Origin: Methylotenera sp.
GTDB taxonomy: Bacteria; Pseudomonadota; Gammaproteobacteria; Burkholderiales; Methylophilaceae
Assembly: GCA_005797835.1 (NCBI GenBank)
Contig: SYKG01000009.1
Coordinates: forward strand, 1-36,676
DNA length: 36,676 nt
Direction of reading: 5' to 3'
Below, piece after piece: positions 17,201-26,914 of the stretch. Below the pieces are notes generated by a model. The model was not told the origin of the DNA and searched no databases. It saw only the letters and a program-made list of their open reading frames with translations. Every line of letters begins with the position of its first letter. Position 1 is the first letter of the stretch. Both the position numbers and the translations under genes were made by a program.

Positions 17201-18855
17201 GCCAACTCCCCGGACACAAAGTAAGCCCTTATATTGCTAAACTTCGTTTTTCAGTACCTGGCGTAGGACTTATTTCACCACCTCCACATCATGAGATTTA
17301 TTCGATTGAAGATTTAGCTCAACTTATTCATGATTTAAAAAATGCAAATCCAGCTGCAAGTATTTCTGTCAAACTTGTTTCAGAAACAGGTGTGGGTACT
17401 GTTGCTGCAGGTGTTACTAAAGCAAAATCTGATCACATTGTAATTGCAGGACATGATGGAGGAACTGGCGCTTCACCTATTTCATCGATCAAACATGCAG
17501 GCACGCCGTGGGAAATTGGCTTAGCAGAAACTCAACAAACTTTAGTATTAAATCGATTACGAGGCCGGGTCATTGTTCAAGTTGATGGACAAATGAAAAC
17601 AGGCCGTGACGTTGTGATTGGTGCCCTATTAGGGGCGGATGAATTTGGTTTTGCCACAGCACCCCTTGTCGTTGAAGGTTGCATCATGATGCGCAAATGT
17701 CATTTGAATACATGCCCAGTGGGCGTTGCAACTCAAGACCCCGAACTACGTAAACGCTTTACAGGACAACCAGAACATGTGGTGAACTATTTCTTCTTTG
17801 TTGCTGAAGAGGTGCGTGAATTTATGGCTTCACTTGGCATCCGTAAATTTAATGATTTAATTGGCCGCAGCGATTTGTTGGATACGCAAGCGGGCATTGA
17901 TCACTGGAAAATTAATGGGCTTGACTTTAGTAAAATTTTCTATCAACCAGCCATTGAAAAAGAAGTATCACGCAGACATAACGAAATGCAATCGCACAGT
18001 TTAGAACTGGCTCTCGATAATGAATTGATTAAGCGAGCTAAACGTGCTTTAGAAAAACGTGAAAAAGTATCGATTCACTTACCGATTGTGAATACGAATC
18101 GCACAGTAGGAACAATGTTATCTCATGAAATTGCTAAACGTTATGGTCATGAAGGTTTACCGCAAGACACCATTCATATCACTTTAGAGGGCACTGCTGG
18201 GCAAAGTTTTGCCGCATTCTTAGCGAAAGGAATTTTGATAGAATTGATTGGTGAAGGTAATGACTATGTGGCAAAAGGTTTATGCGGCGGTCGAGTTGTT
18301 ATTAAACCACCTAAATCATTCAAAGCAAAATCTCATGAGAATATTATTGTAGGTAATACTGTAATGTATGGAGCCACAACAGGGGACAGTTATTTTAGTG
18401 GTGTGGCCGGCGAACGGTTCTGTGTGCGAAATTCTGGTGCATCTGCTGTAGTTGAAGGAGTCGGCAATCATGGCTGTGAATATATGACAGGGGGGACAGT
18501 TGTGGTCCTTGGTAGTACAGGACAAAACTTTGCAGCTGGTATGTCAGGTGGTGTTGCTTATGTATTTGATGAAGATGGACAATTCGCAAAACGTTGTAAT
18601 CTATCCATGGTCACGCTTGAAAAAGTAGAAACTCATCAAGCACAAGCTAAAGGCGCTCAGCATTTAAATCAACCGGATGAGATTATCTTAAAAACTTTAA
18701 TCGAAAATCATTTTAAATATACTGAAAGTGAACGTGCTAAATTTATTTTGGTCAATTGGGATAAAATAAGATCGCAATTTATTAAAGTGATGCCAATTGA
18801 ATATAAACGCGCACTTAGTGAACTGCAAACCTCTATGACGAAAGAAGCTGCCTAA
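14218..18855 (+). CDS. gltB: Glutamate synthase (NADPH), large subunit
   Basis: The alpha subunit of GOGAT, which transfers the glutamine amide nitrogen to 2-oxoglutarate; this is the main ammonium assimilation route together with glutamine synthetase. The 1545-residue length is normal. The class II amidotransferase nucleophile is the Cys of HDACGVGF (Cys25), exposed after removal of a propeptide of about 24 residues; start Met1 or Met4 ([13 protein letters not shown]) cannot be decided. The FMN/synthase domain includes [13 protein letters not shown] and SNTGEGGED. The 3Fe-4S cysteines are Cys1155, Cys1161 and Cys1166 ([12 protein letters not shown]). The C-terminal GXGXG-type beta-helix has [21 protein letters not shown]. 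Its stop overlaps the gltD start by one base. Confidence 0.98.
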   Translation: MQCMTQFARPEQQGLYNPKNEHDACGVGFVANILGKKSHMIVAQGLEILNNLTHRGATGYDPKLGDGAGILIQMPDELIRNEAKKLVIELPSMGQYACGLIFFPQSSDSRLRCEKIISDIIKEEGQTFLAWREVPTNPANIAKAAKALEPHIKQVIIGQGAHIKDQNHFERKLFVIRKRIEHSIKKLELNDPAQFYIPSLSSRTLVYKGMLLANEVSTYYPDLKDPRMTSALALVHQRFSTNTFPAWDLAHPFRMIAHNGEINTVQGNVNWMRARHESMQSYLLGDDLEKLWPLIAEGQSDSACFDNCLELLVAGGYSLPHAMMMLIPEAWSGNSLMDEDRRAFYEYHAALMEPWDGPAAVAFTDGRMIGATLDRNGLRPARYLMTDDGVVMMASEMGVLAFPQEKIIKKWRLQPGKMLLIDTELGRIIDDEEVKKELATHRPYRQWIDSSRYFLGDLPKTHTKLELKASLLDTQQSFGYTQEDIKFILQPMVVNGEENAGSMGNDAALPVLSKKPKIIYNYFKQLFAQVTNPPIDPIREELVMSLVTFIGPKPNLLGVNEINPTPRLESDQPVLTLDNLEQLKNISKHTKDAYKSLVLDITYDVKGLKKVDAYGIKKAIDTLREDAYKAVKAGYNILILSDRNQSKDRIAIPALLATSATHQYLVQEGLRTNTGLVVDTGSAREVHHFALLGGYGAEAICPWLAYESMNALTSDHELAKKNFIKSIGKGLYKVMSKMGISTFQSYCGAQIFEAIGLNLQCIQEYFKGTGTHIEGIGIEEIAEETIRIHQSAFGLDPVLLNALDAGGEYAYRVRGEEHMWTPDSIAKLQHATRTNQYSTYKEYAALINDQTKRQMTLRGLFKLKINDQALSLNEIEPAKEIVKRFVTGAMSLGSISTEAHTTLAIAMNRIGGKSNTGEGGEDAKRFLTLDKDNTLANVIGLSLIESDIKLKKGDSLRSRIKQVASGRFGVTAEYLTSADQIQIKMAQGAKPGEGGQLPGHKVSPYIAKLRFSVPGVGLISPPPHHEIYSIEDLAQLIHDLKNANPAASISVKLVSETGVGTVAAGVTKAKSDHIVIAGHDGGTGASPISSIKHAGTPWEIGLAETQQTLVLNRLRGRVIVQVDGQMKTGRDVVIGALLGADEFGFATAPLVVEGCIMMRKCHLNTCPVGVATQDPELRKRFTGQPEHVVNYFFFVAEEVREFMASLGIRKFNDLIGRSDLLDTQAGIDHWKINGLDFSKIFYQPAIEKEVSRRHNEMQSHSLELALDNELIKRAKRALEKREKVSIHLPIVNTNRTVGTMLSHEIAKRYGHEGLPQDTIHITLEGTAGQSFAAFLAKGILIELIGEGNDYVAKGLCGGRVVIKPPKSFKAKSHENIIVGNTVMYGATTGDSYFSGVAGERFCVRNSGASAVVEGVGNHGCEYMTGGTVVVLGSTGQNFAAGMSGGVAYVFDEDGQFAKRCNLSMVTLEKVETHQAQAKGAQHLNQPDEIILKTLIENHFKYTESERAKFILVNWDKIRSQFIKVMPIEYKRALSELQTSMTKEAA

Positions 18856-20282
18856 TGGGTAAATTAACAGGTTTTATGGATTTTGAGCGTATAAGCGAAC
18901 AAAATATCCCACCACAAGAGCGTGTCAAAAATTACAAAGAGTTTGTACTTCATTTAAGCGATGACGAAGCAAAAAAACAAGGGGCGCGTTGCATGGATTG
19001 CGGTATTCCATTCTGTACAACAGGCTGCCCAATTAATAATATTATTCCTGATTGGAATGATTTGGTATATAACCAAAATTGGGAAGAAGCGATCCAGGTA
19101 TTACATTCTACAAATAACTTCCCAGAGTTCACAGGACGTATTTGCCCAGCACCGTGTGAAGCCGCATGTACACTTAATATCAATGATGATGCAGTGGGAA
19201 TTAAATCAATCGAACATGCTATCATCGATAAAGCTTGGGAAAATAATTGGGTTAAACCACAAATACCTTCAAGTAAAACAAATAAAAAAATTGCCATTGT
19301 AGGTTCTGGCCCAGCAGGCTTAGCAGCTGCGCAGCAACTTGCACGTGTAGGCCACTCTGTGACCGTGTATGAAAAAAATGATCGAATTGGTGGGCTTCTT
19401 CGTTATGGTATTCCAGATTTCAAAATGGAAAAATTTCATATTGACCGCAGAATGAAACAAATGGAAGCCGAAGGTGTTGTTTTCAAAGTGAATCAAAACA
19501 TTGGTGAAAACGTAAAACCTGAAGAACTTACAAATCATTATGATGCATTAATTTTAGCGGGTGGTGCAGAACATCCTCGTGACCTAACAGTACCTGGCAG
19601 AGAATTGAGTGGTGTGATGTTTGCAATGGATTTTTTGCCTAAACAAAACAAAGTTGTGGCAGGAGATAAAATTCAAAAGCAAGTATTGGCCACAGGTAAA
19701 CATGTGGTTGTGATTGGTGGTGGAGATACAGGATCTGACTGTGTGGGTACATCAAATCGCCATCAAGCGACATCTGTGACACAATTTGAACTCATGCCAC
19801 AACCCCCAACACAAGAGAATAAAGAACTTGTCTGGCCTAATTGGCCCTTAAAACTTCGTACATCAAGTTCTCACGAAGAAGGATGTGAGCGTGATTGGTC
19901 TGTCGCGACAAAAAGTTTTGTAGGCGAAGGAGGTGCAGTGAAAGAAATTATTGCTGCGCGAACAGAATGGAAAGAGGGCAAGATGGTTGAAGTACCTAAT
20001 TCTGAATTTAGAATAAAAGCCGATCTTGTTTTACTTGCGATGGGTTTTGTGAGTCCTCAACAAAAAGTACTCGATCTTTTTGGGGTTGAAAAAGATCAAC
20101 GAGGTAATGTAAAAGCTACCACTGAGGGTAAAGATGCATATATTACATCTAAAACTAAAATTTTTGCAGCAGGCGATATGCGTCGAGGTCAATCACTTGT
20201 TGTTTGGGCTATTCGAGAAGGTCGTCAATGTGCTAGAGCGGTGGATGAATTTCTTATGGGTTTTTCTAGTCTCCCGCGTTAA
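18855..20282 (+). CDS. gltD: Glutamate synthase (NADPH), small subunit
   Basis: The beta subunit of GOGAT. It takes electrons from NADPH through FAD and passes them over 4Fe-4S clusters to GltB. The 475-residue length is normal. The N-terminal Fe-S domain carries Cys46, Cys49, Cys54 and Cys58 ([14 protein letters not shown]) and CPAPCEAAC (Cys97, 101, 105). The FAD site is [15 protein letters not shown] (148-162). The NADPH site is [14 protein letters not shown]. The TAATG junction with gltB gives a one-base overlap and suggests 1:1 translational coupling. An AT-rich hairpin with a U-tract follows the stop. Confidence 0.98.
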   Translation: MGKLTGFMDFERISEQNIPPQERVKNYKEFVLHLSDDEAKKQGARCMDCGIPFCTTGCPINNIIPDWNDLVYNQNWEEAIQVLHSTNNFPEFTGRICPAPCEAACTLNINDDAVGIKSIEHAIIDKAWENNWVKPQIPSSKTNKKIAIVGSGPAGLAAAQQLARVGHSVTVYEKNDRIGGLLRYGIPDFKMEKFHIDRRMKQMEAEGVVFKVNQNIGENVKPEELTNHYDALILAGGAEHPRDLTVPGRELSGVMFAMDFLPKQNKVVAGDKIQKQVLATGKHVVVIGGGDTGSDCVGTSNRHQATSVTQFELMPQPPTQENKELVWPNWPLKLRTSSSHEEGCERDWSVATKSFVGEGGAVKEIIAARTEWKEGKMVEVPNSEFRIKADLVLLAMGFVSPQQKVLDLFGVEKDQRGNVKATTEGKDAYITSKTKIFAAGDMRRGQSLVVWAIREGRQCARAVDEFLMGFSSLPR

Positions 20283-20287
20283 TTTTT

Positions 20288-20318
20288 TTTAAAACTTTTT
20301 TAAGTTTTAAATTTTTTT
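20288..20318 (+). terminator. AU-rich hairpin plus U-tract between gltD and hemE (terminator-like or 5'-UTR hairpin)
   Basis: TTTAAAACTT (20288-20297), a TTTT loop and AAGTTTTAAA (20302-20311) form a perfect 10-pair stem followed by seven T (20312-20318). The shape is that of an intrinsic terminator, but the stem has only one G-C pair. The ATG of hemE begins immediately after the T-tract, so it could instead control hemE translation. Confidence 0.5.
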
Positions 20319-21386
20319 ATGTCAACTTTGCGTAACGACTATTTTTTAAAAGCTCTTCAAAGACAATCAACACCTTACACGCCTGTATGGATAATGCGTC
20401 AAGCAGGACGTTACTTACCCGAGTATCGTGCAACGCGTCAAAAAGCTGGTGACTTTTTAAATCTTTGTAAAAATCCAAATCTTGCAACCGAAGTTACACT
20501 CCAGCCACTTGATCGTTATCCTCTGTTGGATGCATCTATTTTATTTTCAGATATTTTGACTATCCCTGATGCAATGGGATTGGGACTTTATTTTGAGTTA
20601 GGGGAAGGCCCCAAATTTGAAAGACCACTTCGCGAAGAGGCAGATATTCAGAAATTGAATATTCCTGATGTTGGAAAAGATTTGAAATATGTGACTGATG
20701 CAGTGTCTCAAATTAAACAAGCCTTACAAGGTCGCGTTCCCTTAATTGGTTTTTCAGGAAGCCCATGGACACTTGCAACTTACATGGTAGAAGGCCAAGG
20801 TGGCACTGATTTTTTAACTATAAAAAAAATGGCATATAGCCGTCCTGATTTACTTCATCATATTTTAAAAACTATGACAGAAGCGGTTACGCAATATTTA
20901 CATGCACAAATTGAAGCTGGTGTGGATACGATTATGATTTTTGATTCATGGGGTGGCGCACTTTCGCATCAAGGCTACTTAGAATTTTCACTCCCTTATA
21001 TGAAAGTGATTTTATCGAATTTAAAAATGCTGACTCAAAAAAAGATACCATCTATTATATTTACAAAAGGTGGTGGTCTCTGGTTAGAGGATCAATTGAC
21101 AGCGGGATCAGATGCTCTAGGTCTTGATTGGCAAACAGATATTAGTGCAGCGAAAAAAAGAGTAGGTAACCATGTTGTACTTCAAGGAAATTTAGATCCT
21201 GCCATTCTTCTCTCTAAACCTGAAGCTATTGAAAAAGAAGTAAAACGAATACTAGATGGCTTTGGCCATGGTTCAGGCCATATTTTTAATTTAGGTCATG
21301 GGATTACAGAACATACACCTCCAGAACACGTAGATGTTATGCTACGCAAAGTGCGTGATTACAGTCAGCAATTCCATACTACCTAA
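20319..21386 (+). CDS. hemE: Uroporphyrinogen decarboxylase
   Basis: Decarboxylates the four acetate side chains of uroporphyrinogen III to give coproporphyrinogen III, in the cytosol and without a cofactor. The 355-residue length is normal. Family signatures are [17 protein letters not shown] (about residues 20-36), [31 protein letters not shown] and the C-terminal [13 protein letters not shown]. The ATG at 20319 matches the family start, but no Shine-Dalgarno precedes it, only a hairpin and T-tract. It follows gltD in the same direction. Its end overlaps the convergent htpX by 4 bases, leaving no room for a separate terminator. Confidence 0.97.
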   Translation: MSTLRNDYFLKALQRQSTPYTPVWIMRQAGRYLPEYRATRQKAGDFLNLCKNPNLATEVTLQPLDRYPLLDASILFSDILTIPDAMGLGLYFELGEGPKFERPLREEADIQKLNIPDVGKDLKYVTDAVSQIKQALQGRVPLIGFSGSPWTLATYMVEGQGGTDFLTIKKMAYSRPDLLHHILKTMTEAVTQYLHAQIEAGVDTIMIFDSWGGALSHQGYLEFSLPYMKVILSNLKMLTQKKIPSIIFTKGGGLWLEDQLTAGSDALGLDWQTDISAAKKRVGNHVVLQGNLDPAILLSKPEAIEKEVKRILDGFGHGSGHIFNLGHGITEHTPPEHVDVMLRKVRDYSQQFHTT

Positions 21387-22264
21387 TCTAAACTTTTCTG
21401 AAGCTTCGCAATACGGTCATCTAAACTTGGATGCGTCGAGAATAATTCCTTGAGTCCTATTCCTTGCTCACCAGAAATACCTGAAGCAGCAATTGATTTA
21501 GGTAATGTACTTGGTTCATATTGTGCTTTAAGACGTTTGAGGGCTGCAATCATTTTTTGTTTACCTGCAAGCTGTCCTCCTCCAAAATCTGCTCGATACT
21601 CACGCTGACGAGAAAACCACTTTACGACGATAGAAGCAAGAATACCTAAAAGTAATTCTGAAATAATCATAGTGATAAAAAATGCAGGCCCAGTACCTTG
21701 TCTTGTTTTAAAGATAACTTTATCCACGGTATAACCAATCACGCGAGAGAAAAATAAAACAAAGGTATTCACAACTCCTTGGATGAGGGAGAGTGTAACC
21801 ATGTCGCCATTCGCAATATGAGAGATTTCATGACCAATCACAGCCTCCGCTTCATCTTTGGTCATCATTTCTAATAGACCAGAGGATACAGCCACAAGTG
21901 AACTATTTCGACTCATACCTGTAGCAAACGCATTGACCACTGGTGAATTAAAAATAGCAACTTCAGGTATTTCAATACCGACAGCTTTGGATTGTTTTTT
22001 TACAATATCCATAAGCCAAATTTCATCAGGAATTTTAGGATTTGTAATGCTGACTGCACCAGACATTTCTTTGGCAGACCACTTTGAAATCGCTAGTGAA
22101 ATAAAAGCACCACCAAAACCCATTATAGCTGCAAAAATTAAAAGGCTATTTAAGTTCAGTCCGTTTGCATTAAGAAAAGGCTCCACTCCTAGCAATCTCA
22201 TGGTAATTGAAAGGACTAGAATGATGGCTAGGTTAGTAATCAAAAAATAAAAGGTTCGTGTCAT
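21383..22264 (-). CDS. htpX: Membrane zinc metalloprotease HtpX
   Basis: An inner-membrane M48 protease that degrades damaged membrane proteins and is usually heat or envelope-stress induced. The 293-residue length equals that of E. coli HtpX. There are two N-terminal transmembrane helices (about 5-25 and 40-60) and two more around 155-178 and 192-215. The zinc motif is HEISH (145-149) with third ligand Glu222 in [10 protein letters not shown]. The final [19 protein letters not shown] is typical. It is convergent with hemE, overlapping it by 4 bases. The 58-base gap to the upstream PII-like gene shows no clear sigma-32 promoter. Confidence 0.96.
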   Translation of the reverse strand: MTRTFYFLITNLAIILVLSITMRLLGVEPFLNANGLNLNSLLIFAAIMGFGGAFISLAISKWSAKEMSGAVSITNPKIPDEIWLMDIVKKQSKAVGIEIPEVAIFNSPVVNAFATGMSRNSSLVAVSSGLLEMMTKDEAEAVIGHEISHIANGDMVTLSLIQGVVNTFVLFFSRVIGYTVDKVIFKTRQGTGPAFFITMIISELLLGILASIVVKWFSRQREYRADFGGGQLAGKQKMIAALKRLKAQYEPSTLPKSIAASGISGEQGIGLKELFSTHPSLDDRIAKLQKSLD

Positions 22265-22322
22265 CTTTAAAAGATCCTTTAGTTAGATTCGTCTATGGTG
22301 GTATTCACTATTTTATAAAAAA

Positions 22323-22658
22323 TTAGCTATCTCTTACAATAATTTTTTCTGCAAGTTCAATCATTCGTTCAATCGGGGTAACCCATACTAGCCCACCCCC
22401 TTGCTGGCCAGTGTGAGCAGTTTCTACAATAATTTGTAAAATACCTTCTACGAGATCATCGGGGGTAATGATTTGAATCAGTACCTTGGGTGTATAGTCT
22501 GTGAGTTCATTTTCCAAATTATTTGTTACATTCTTCAAACCATAGCCACAGCCATCAATTTTATTGACAGTCATGCCAGGAAATTTTTTAAGATTTCTCA
22601 TGGCTGAACGAATTTTAGCTAATCGGTGAGGTGGAATAATTGCTTTAATTTCTTTCAT
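22323..22658 (-). CDS. PII-like signalling protein of the metal-efflux operon (PII-NG type)
   Basis: A 111-residue protein that aligns over its whole length with GlnB/GlnK: MKEIKAIIPPHRLAKIRSAM, PKVLIQIITPDDLVEGILQIIVETAHTG and VWVTPIERMIEL. The differences are important. The T-loop (about 37-56, GCGYGLKNVTNNLENELTDY) lacks the uridylylated Tyr51 context. The B-loop is TGQQGGG instead of TGxxGDGK. The ATP-binding C-loop RIR motif is absent (ELAEK), while Lys58 is kept. It lies 18 bases after czcA, so it belongs to the pump operon. This matches the known PII-NG group beside RND metal pumps. A role in sensing metal or nucleotide and tuning the pump is inferred. Confidence 0.85.
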   Translation of the reverse strand: MKEIKAIIPPHRLAKIRSAMRNLKKFPGMTVNKIDGCGYGLKNVTNNLENELTDYTPKVLIQIITPDDLVEGILQIIVETAHTGQQGGGLVWVTPIERMIELAEKIIVRDS

Positions 22659-22676
22659 AATATTTTATCCAATCAA

Positions 22677-25600
22677 TTAGATTTCAATTTTTTTTTCAAA
22701 TTTTTTATATAGCGTAGGCAAAACAAGCAATGTGAGGATAGTTGATGTGATAAGGCCTCCAATCACGACTATTGCTAATGGTTTTTGAACTTCAGAACCT
22801 GAGCCAGTTGCAAATAGGAAAGGAACTAAAGCAAGAAGTGCTACCGAGGCTGTCATTAGAACAGGCCGTAATCGCTGTTTACATCCCTCTTGAATCGCAT
22901 CAATTTGTGACATCCCTTCTGATCTTAAATGCTGAATACAAGTGATTAAGACTACGCCATTGAGCACTGCAATACCAAATAAGGCTATAAAGCCTACCGA
23001 GGCAGGCACTGAGAGATATTCGCCCGTGATCGCAAGACCAAATACGCCACCAATCGCCGCAAATGGTAATACGGAAATAATCATCGTGGCATAGCGGATA
23101 GAATTAAATAAAATAAAGAGGAGGAAAAAGATGGCAAGGATAGTAATAGGCACTATAAGTGCCAGATGGTTTAATGCACGTTGCATATTTTCAAATTGAC
23201 CACCATATACAAAATAATAACCTTCAGGTAATCTGATTTTAGTATCGAGTTTTTTTTGTAATTCTGAAACAAAACCACCTAGATCTCGGTTTTGCACATT
23301 CATTGCAATCACAATTCTTCTTTTAGCATATTCACGACTGATCTGTGCTGGGCCATCTTTAATTTCAATCGAAGCTAAATCCTTCAATGCTATTTTTGAT
23401 CCATTAGGAGATGTAAGTATTGTGTTACTTATTGTTTCGACATCACTTCGTTGATCTTCAGGAAATCTAACTGCTGCAGAGAAGCTTCTTTGTCCTTCAA
23501 AGACTCGCGTTGCAATTTTTCCCCCGATCGCCGTTTCGATTAATTCGTTGATATCAGATGCATTAAATCCATGACGGGCAATCGATTGTCGATCTAGATT
23601 TATATTTAAATAAACTTGACCTGATACTTTTTCAATTTTAATGTCAGTAGCTCCTTTAATACTCCCAACTAATCGTGCCACCTCATCAGCTTTTGCTTTT
23701 AAAAGTTTGATATCCTCACCAAAAATTTTTACCGCGACGTCAGCTCTCACACCAGTTGAAAGTTCTGCAACTCTTGCAGAGATTGGTTGCATCATGACAA
23801 TTTGTGTACCCAATAATGTTTTTAATTTATTTTTAATTTCTTGAGCAATCGTATCTTGCGTCCAACCATCAGGCCAAGCATCTTTATCTTTAAGACTAAT
23901 TACTGCCTGGGATTCATTTTGTGATTGAGGGTCTGCAGGACTTTCCCCACGACCAATATTTGAGACCACACTTAAAACACCTCGCACTTTAGTGATTTCT
24001 TTGGTGGCTATTTTTTCCATTTCAATCGATTCATCTAATGAAATATTTGGCATACGTGTCATACTTGCGACAAGCGTACCTTCTTTCATTTCTGGAATAA
24101 AAGAAGTACCTAAGAAAGGTAACAAGATAATTGAAAAAATAAATGCTGAAGTAGCAATTAAAATTGTTTTTTTCTCATTGCTTAAACAAAGATTAAGGAA
24201 TTTTTCATAAGGGGTTTTAATCAGTTTGATAATTGTTGTATCTTCTCCGCTTCCTGCTTTTAAAAAGTATGCACATAAAACAGGTGTCAAAGTAAAAGAG
24301 AGTATCAAGGAGATAATGAGAGCAATGGAGATTGTAATTGCAAGAGGACTAAACATTTTCCCCTCCATACCTGTTAAGGTCATAAGCGGGAGAAATACTA
24401 AAATGATAATACCCACACCAAAAAGTACAGGGACTCCAACCTCAGTGGTTGATTCTAAAATAGTACGAAGTTTACTATCGGACTTATCATGACCTAGCCT
24501 ATGAAAAGTATTTTCAACAACCACAACAGCGCCATCTACCATAAGACCAATCGCAATGGTTAAGCCACCCAAAGACATGAGGTTAGCTGATATACCAAAA
24601 TAATTCATGGCAATAAAGGTCATCAGGGGAGTAAGGATCAATGTCACAACCACAATTAAACTCGATCTTACATCTCCTAAGAATAAGAAAAGAATGGCAA
24701 TAACTAAAATGACACCTTCAATTAAAACTTTGCTAACAGTAAATAAAGCTGAATCAACTAGTTGACTTCGATCATAGAAAGCTTTAATTTGAAGACCACC
24801 TGGTAATAATTTCTTTTGGTTAATTTCATTGATTTTAGTTTTAACACGTGAAACAACCTCTTTAGCATTTCCTCCTCGAATCATCATGACAATAGCACCC
24901 GCTGATTCTGTATCACCATTTTTAACAAGTGATCCGACTCGGACTTCATGACCTAGTTTTACTTCAGCGACGTCTTTCATATAGACAGGGACTCCATTGC
25001 GTTCTTTAAGGACAATGGTGCGAATATCATTTAAGTTTTTAATAAGACCTACGCCGCGGATTAAAAATTGCTCATCAAACTGAGGTAGAACCCCTGCACC
25101 ACTATTGGTATTATTTTTAGCTAATGCTATATAAACTTCTTGTAATTTGATCCCATAGTGATTGAGTCGATCAGGATCCACGAGCGCTTGATATTGTTTA
25201 ATGAAACCACCAAATGAATTAATTTCTGCCACACCAGGGACACTTCTTAAAAGAGGCCGCACCACCCAATCTTGTAGGGTTCTTCTTTCAGTTAATTCTT
25301 CCTGGGAAATATTTTTATTCTGATCGTCTGGTTTTTCAAGTGTGTACATGAATATCTCGCCCAGACCTGTAGAGACAGGACCTAAGACAGGCACAATGCC
25401 ATCTGGCATCTTTTCCATGACCTCCATCAGTCTTTCCATAACTAATTGTCTTGCAAAATAGACACTGGTACTATCTGTGAATACAAGTGTGATGAGAGAA
25501 AGCGAGTTTTTATTAAGTGAGCGCATGTCCGTTACTCCGGGTAACCCCGTCATTGCAATTTCGATTGGGATAGTGACAAAGCGCTCTACCTCTTCGGGAG

Positions 25601-25769
25601 ATTTTCCAGGGGCAGGAGTAGCAATTTGGACTTGAATATTTGTGACGTCAGGAAAAGCATCAACCGTTAATTTTTTGAAACCAAAAAAACCTGCTACGAG
25701 AAGTGATAAGGCAAAGACAAAAACAATGAGTCTATGTTGAAGTGAGCCTCGAATTAATTTTTCTAGCAT
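22677..25769 (-). CDS. czcA: HME-family RND efflux pump, CzcA/CusA type
   Basis: The inner-membrane proton-driven pump of a tripartite metal exporter. The 1030 residues contain 12 transmembrane helices in two repeats, with large periplasmic loops (about 35-340 and 560-870). N-terminal motifs such as VDAFPDVTNIQVQIATPAPGKSPEEVE and MTGLPGVTDMRSLNKNSLS are classic for heavy-metal RND pumps. The TM4 proton-relay motif reads AIGLMVDGAVVVVEN (406-420). Asp412 and Glu419 are present, but the first Asp of the CzcA motif (DFGxxxDGAxxxVEN) is Ala406, as in CusA. By eye the CusA Met573 position is Ser569, so the cleft is not CusA-like either. The substrate metal is therefore uncertain. Confidence 0.93.
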   Translation of the reverse strand: MLEKLIRGSLQHRLIVFVFALSLLVAGFFGFKKLTVDAFPDVTNIQVQIATPAPGKSPEEVERFVTIPIEIAMTGLPGVTDMRSLNKNSLSLITLVFTDSTSVYFARQLVMERLMEVMEKMPDGIVPVLGPVSTGLGEIFMYTLEKPDDQNKNISQEELTERRTLQDWVVRPLLRSVPGVAEINSFGGFIKQYQALVDPDRLNHYGIKLQEVYIALAKNNTNSGAGVLPQFDEQFLIRGVGLIKNLNDIRTIVLKERNGVPVYMKDVAEVKLGHEVRVGSLVKNGDTESAGAIVMMIRGGNAKEVVSRVKTKINEINQKKLLPGGLQIKAFYDRSQLVDSALFTVSKVLIEGVILVIAILFLFLGDVRSSLIVVVTLILTPLMTFIAMNYFGISANLMSLGGLTIAIGLMVDGAVVVVENTFHRLGHDKSDSKLRTILESTTEVGVPVLFGVGIIILVFLPLMTLTGMEGKMFSPLAITISIALIISLILSFTLTPVLCAYFLKAGSGEDTTIIKLIKTPYEKFLNLCLSNEKKTILIATSAFIFSIILLPFLGTSFIPEMKEGTLVASMTRMPNISLDESIEMEKIATKEITKVRGVLSVVSNIGRGESPADPQSQNESQAVISLKDKDAWPDGWTQDTIAQEIKNKLKTLLGTQIVMMQPISARVAELSTGVRADVAVKIFGEDIKLLKAKADEVARLVGSIKGATDIKIEKVSGQVYLNINLDRQSIARHGFNASDINELIETAIGGKIATRVFEGQRSFSAAVRFPEDQRSDVETISNTILTSPNGSKIALKDLASIEIKDGPAQISREYAKRRIVIAMNVQNRDLGGFVSELQKKLDTKIRLPEGYYFVYGGQFENMQRALNHLALIVPITILAIFFLLFILFNSIRYATMIISVLPFAAIGGVFGLAITGEYLSVPASVGFIALFGIAVLNGVVLITCIQHLRSEGMSQIDAIQEGCKQRLRPVLMTASVALLALVPFLFATGSGSEVQKPLAIVVIGGLITSTILTLLVLPTLYKKFEKKIEI

Positions 25770-25771
25770 GC

Positions 25772-26914
25772 TTATTCAAGTTCTTTCTTTTTACGTTCAC
25801 TATTGAGATGGAAAGCGCCATCGGTAACGATTGTCTCACCCTCTGTGACCCCACTTGATATACTGATGAAATTGCCATCTCTTATATCAAGTTCTACCTC
25901 TCTTAATCGAAAAGTTTTAGGTGTATTTTGAACGAGGACATAATTACGATCGTTTTCTCTCAACAAAGAAGAAATAGGGATTACAAGTTTAGATGTTTTC
26001 TTTGAGCGGATATGCATGGATGTCAGCATGTCTGGTTTGAATAATAAGTTTTGATTATCTAATTCAGCCCGAACCATTACTGTCCGTGTTTGAGGGTCAA
26101 CAATACTATCTTCAAAAATAATTTTAGCTTCAATTTTTTTATTTTCTAAGGCCGGAATTTCAATCGTGACGACTTCATCTTTCTGGATAAAGGAGGCTTG
26201 TTGCTCAGGAATATTTGCAACAGCCCATAATTTACTAAGGTCTGCGACATGAAATAAGTTATCTTGCGGATTGACGATTTGTCCAATATTGATTGCACGT
26301 GATATAATCACACCATCAAATCGACTGATCACATCACCAAACGAATTAATTTGGCCCGAGGCTTCTAATTTTTCAACTGCTTTTTCGCTCATACCGAGCA
26401 CGATAAGTTGGTCACGAGCTGCTCTGAAATCAGCTTTCACTGCCTCTAGTTCGTTTTCAATGCGCAACATTTCAGCTTTACTTATTACATCAGCTTCAAA
26501 TAATAATTTTGCCCGTTCTACTGCTTTCGTTTTTAAGCCAATCAGTTGAGAAGATTTGATTAATATAAGTTGTGTTTGGGTGAGTTCAATACTATTGACT
26601 CGAGCGAGTATTTGTCCCTTTTTCACGATGTCCCCCAGGCTTGCATAAAGATCACTGACTCTGCCTGTGATTGGGGAGCCAATTTTAGCAAGCCTTCGGT
26701 TTTGAGTCTCAAAACGTCCCGGGATCATGAGGGTTTCGCTAATATCCTGAAAACCAATCACTTCTGTTTTTGTTTGCTTTTGAATTTCAGGCGTGATGAC
26801 TATCTCGAGTGGGTCGAGTTTTTTTTGTGTACTTTTATCTTCAGATTTAGAGCACGCTCCCAAAAAACTTACTGAAAGCAATATTAAAAATAAGTGTCTG
26901 ATACTTTTTTTCAT
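25772..26914 (-). CDS. czcB: RND periplasmic adaptor (membrane fusion) protein, CzcB type
   Basis: Links the CzcA-like pump to the outer-membrane CzcC-like channel. The 380-residue protein begins with a lipoprotein signal, MKKSIRHLFLILLSVSFLGACSKSE; lipobox LGAC places the lipidated Cys at residue 21. A barrel-sandwich hybrid domain follows (IGSPITGRVSDLYASLGDIVKKGQILARV). Next come an alpha-hairpin (about 110-185) and beta-barrel and membrane-proximal domains (LWAVANIPEQQASF, IVPISSLLREND). It has no His-rich metal-binding N-terminal extension like that of Cupriavidus CzcB. The gene starts one base after czcC ends and stops 2 bases before czcA, so the order is czcC-czcB-czcA. Confidence 0.93.
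   Translation of the reverse strand: MKKSIRHLFLILLSVSFLGACSKSEDKSTQKKLDPLEIVITPEIQKQTKTEVIGFQDISETLMIPGRFETQNRRLAKIGSPITGRVSDLYASLGDIVKKGQILARVNSIELTQTQLILIKSSQLIGLKTKAVERAKLLFEADVISKAEMLRIENELEAVKADFRAARDQLIVLGMSEKAVEKLEASGQINSFGDVISRFDGVIISRAINIGQIVNPQDNLFHVADLSKLWAVANIPEQQASFIQKDEVVTIEIPALENKKIEAKIIFEDSIVDPQTRTVMVRAELDNQNLLFKPDMLTSMHIRSKKTSKLVIPISSLLRENDRNYVLVQNTPKTFRLREVELDIRDGNFISISSGVTEGETIVTDGAFHLNSERKKKELE

Noticed and set aside
18950-19302. Overlapping 115- and 113-residue ORFs on both strands inside gltD
   Set aside because: Both overlap the Fe-S domain of GltD, whose reading frame is certain.
21858-22250. 130-residue plus-strand ORF inside htpX
   Set aside because: Antisense to the well-supported HtpX coding sequence, with no ribosome site and no recognisable motif.
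22265-22322. Heat-shock (sigma-32) promoter for htpX
   Set aside because: No CTTGAA-type -35 or CCCCAT-type -10 at the right spacing could be seen.
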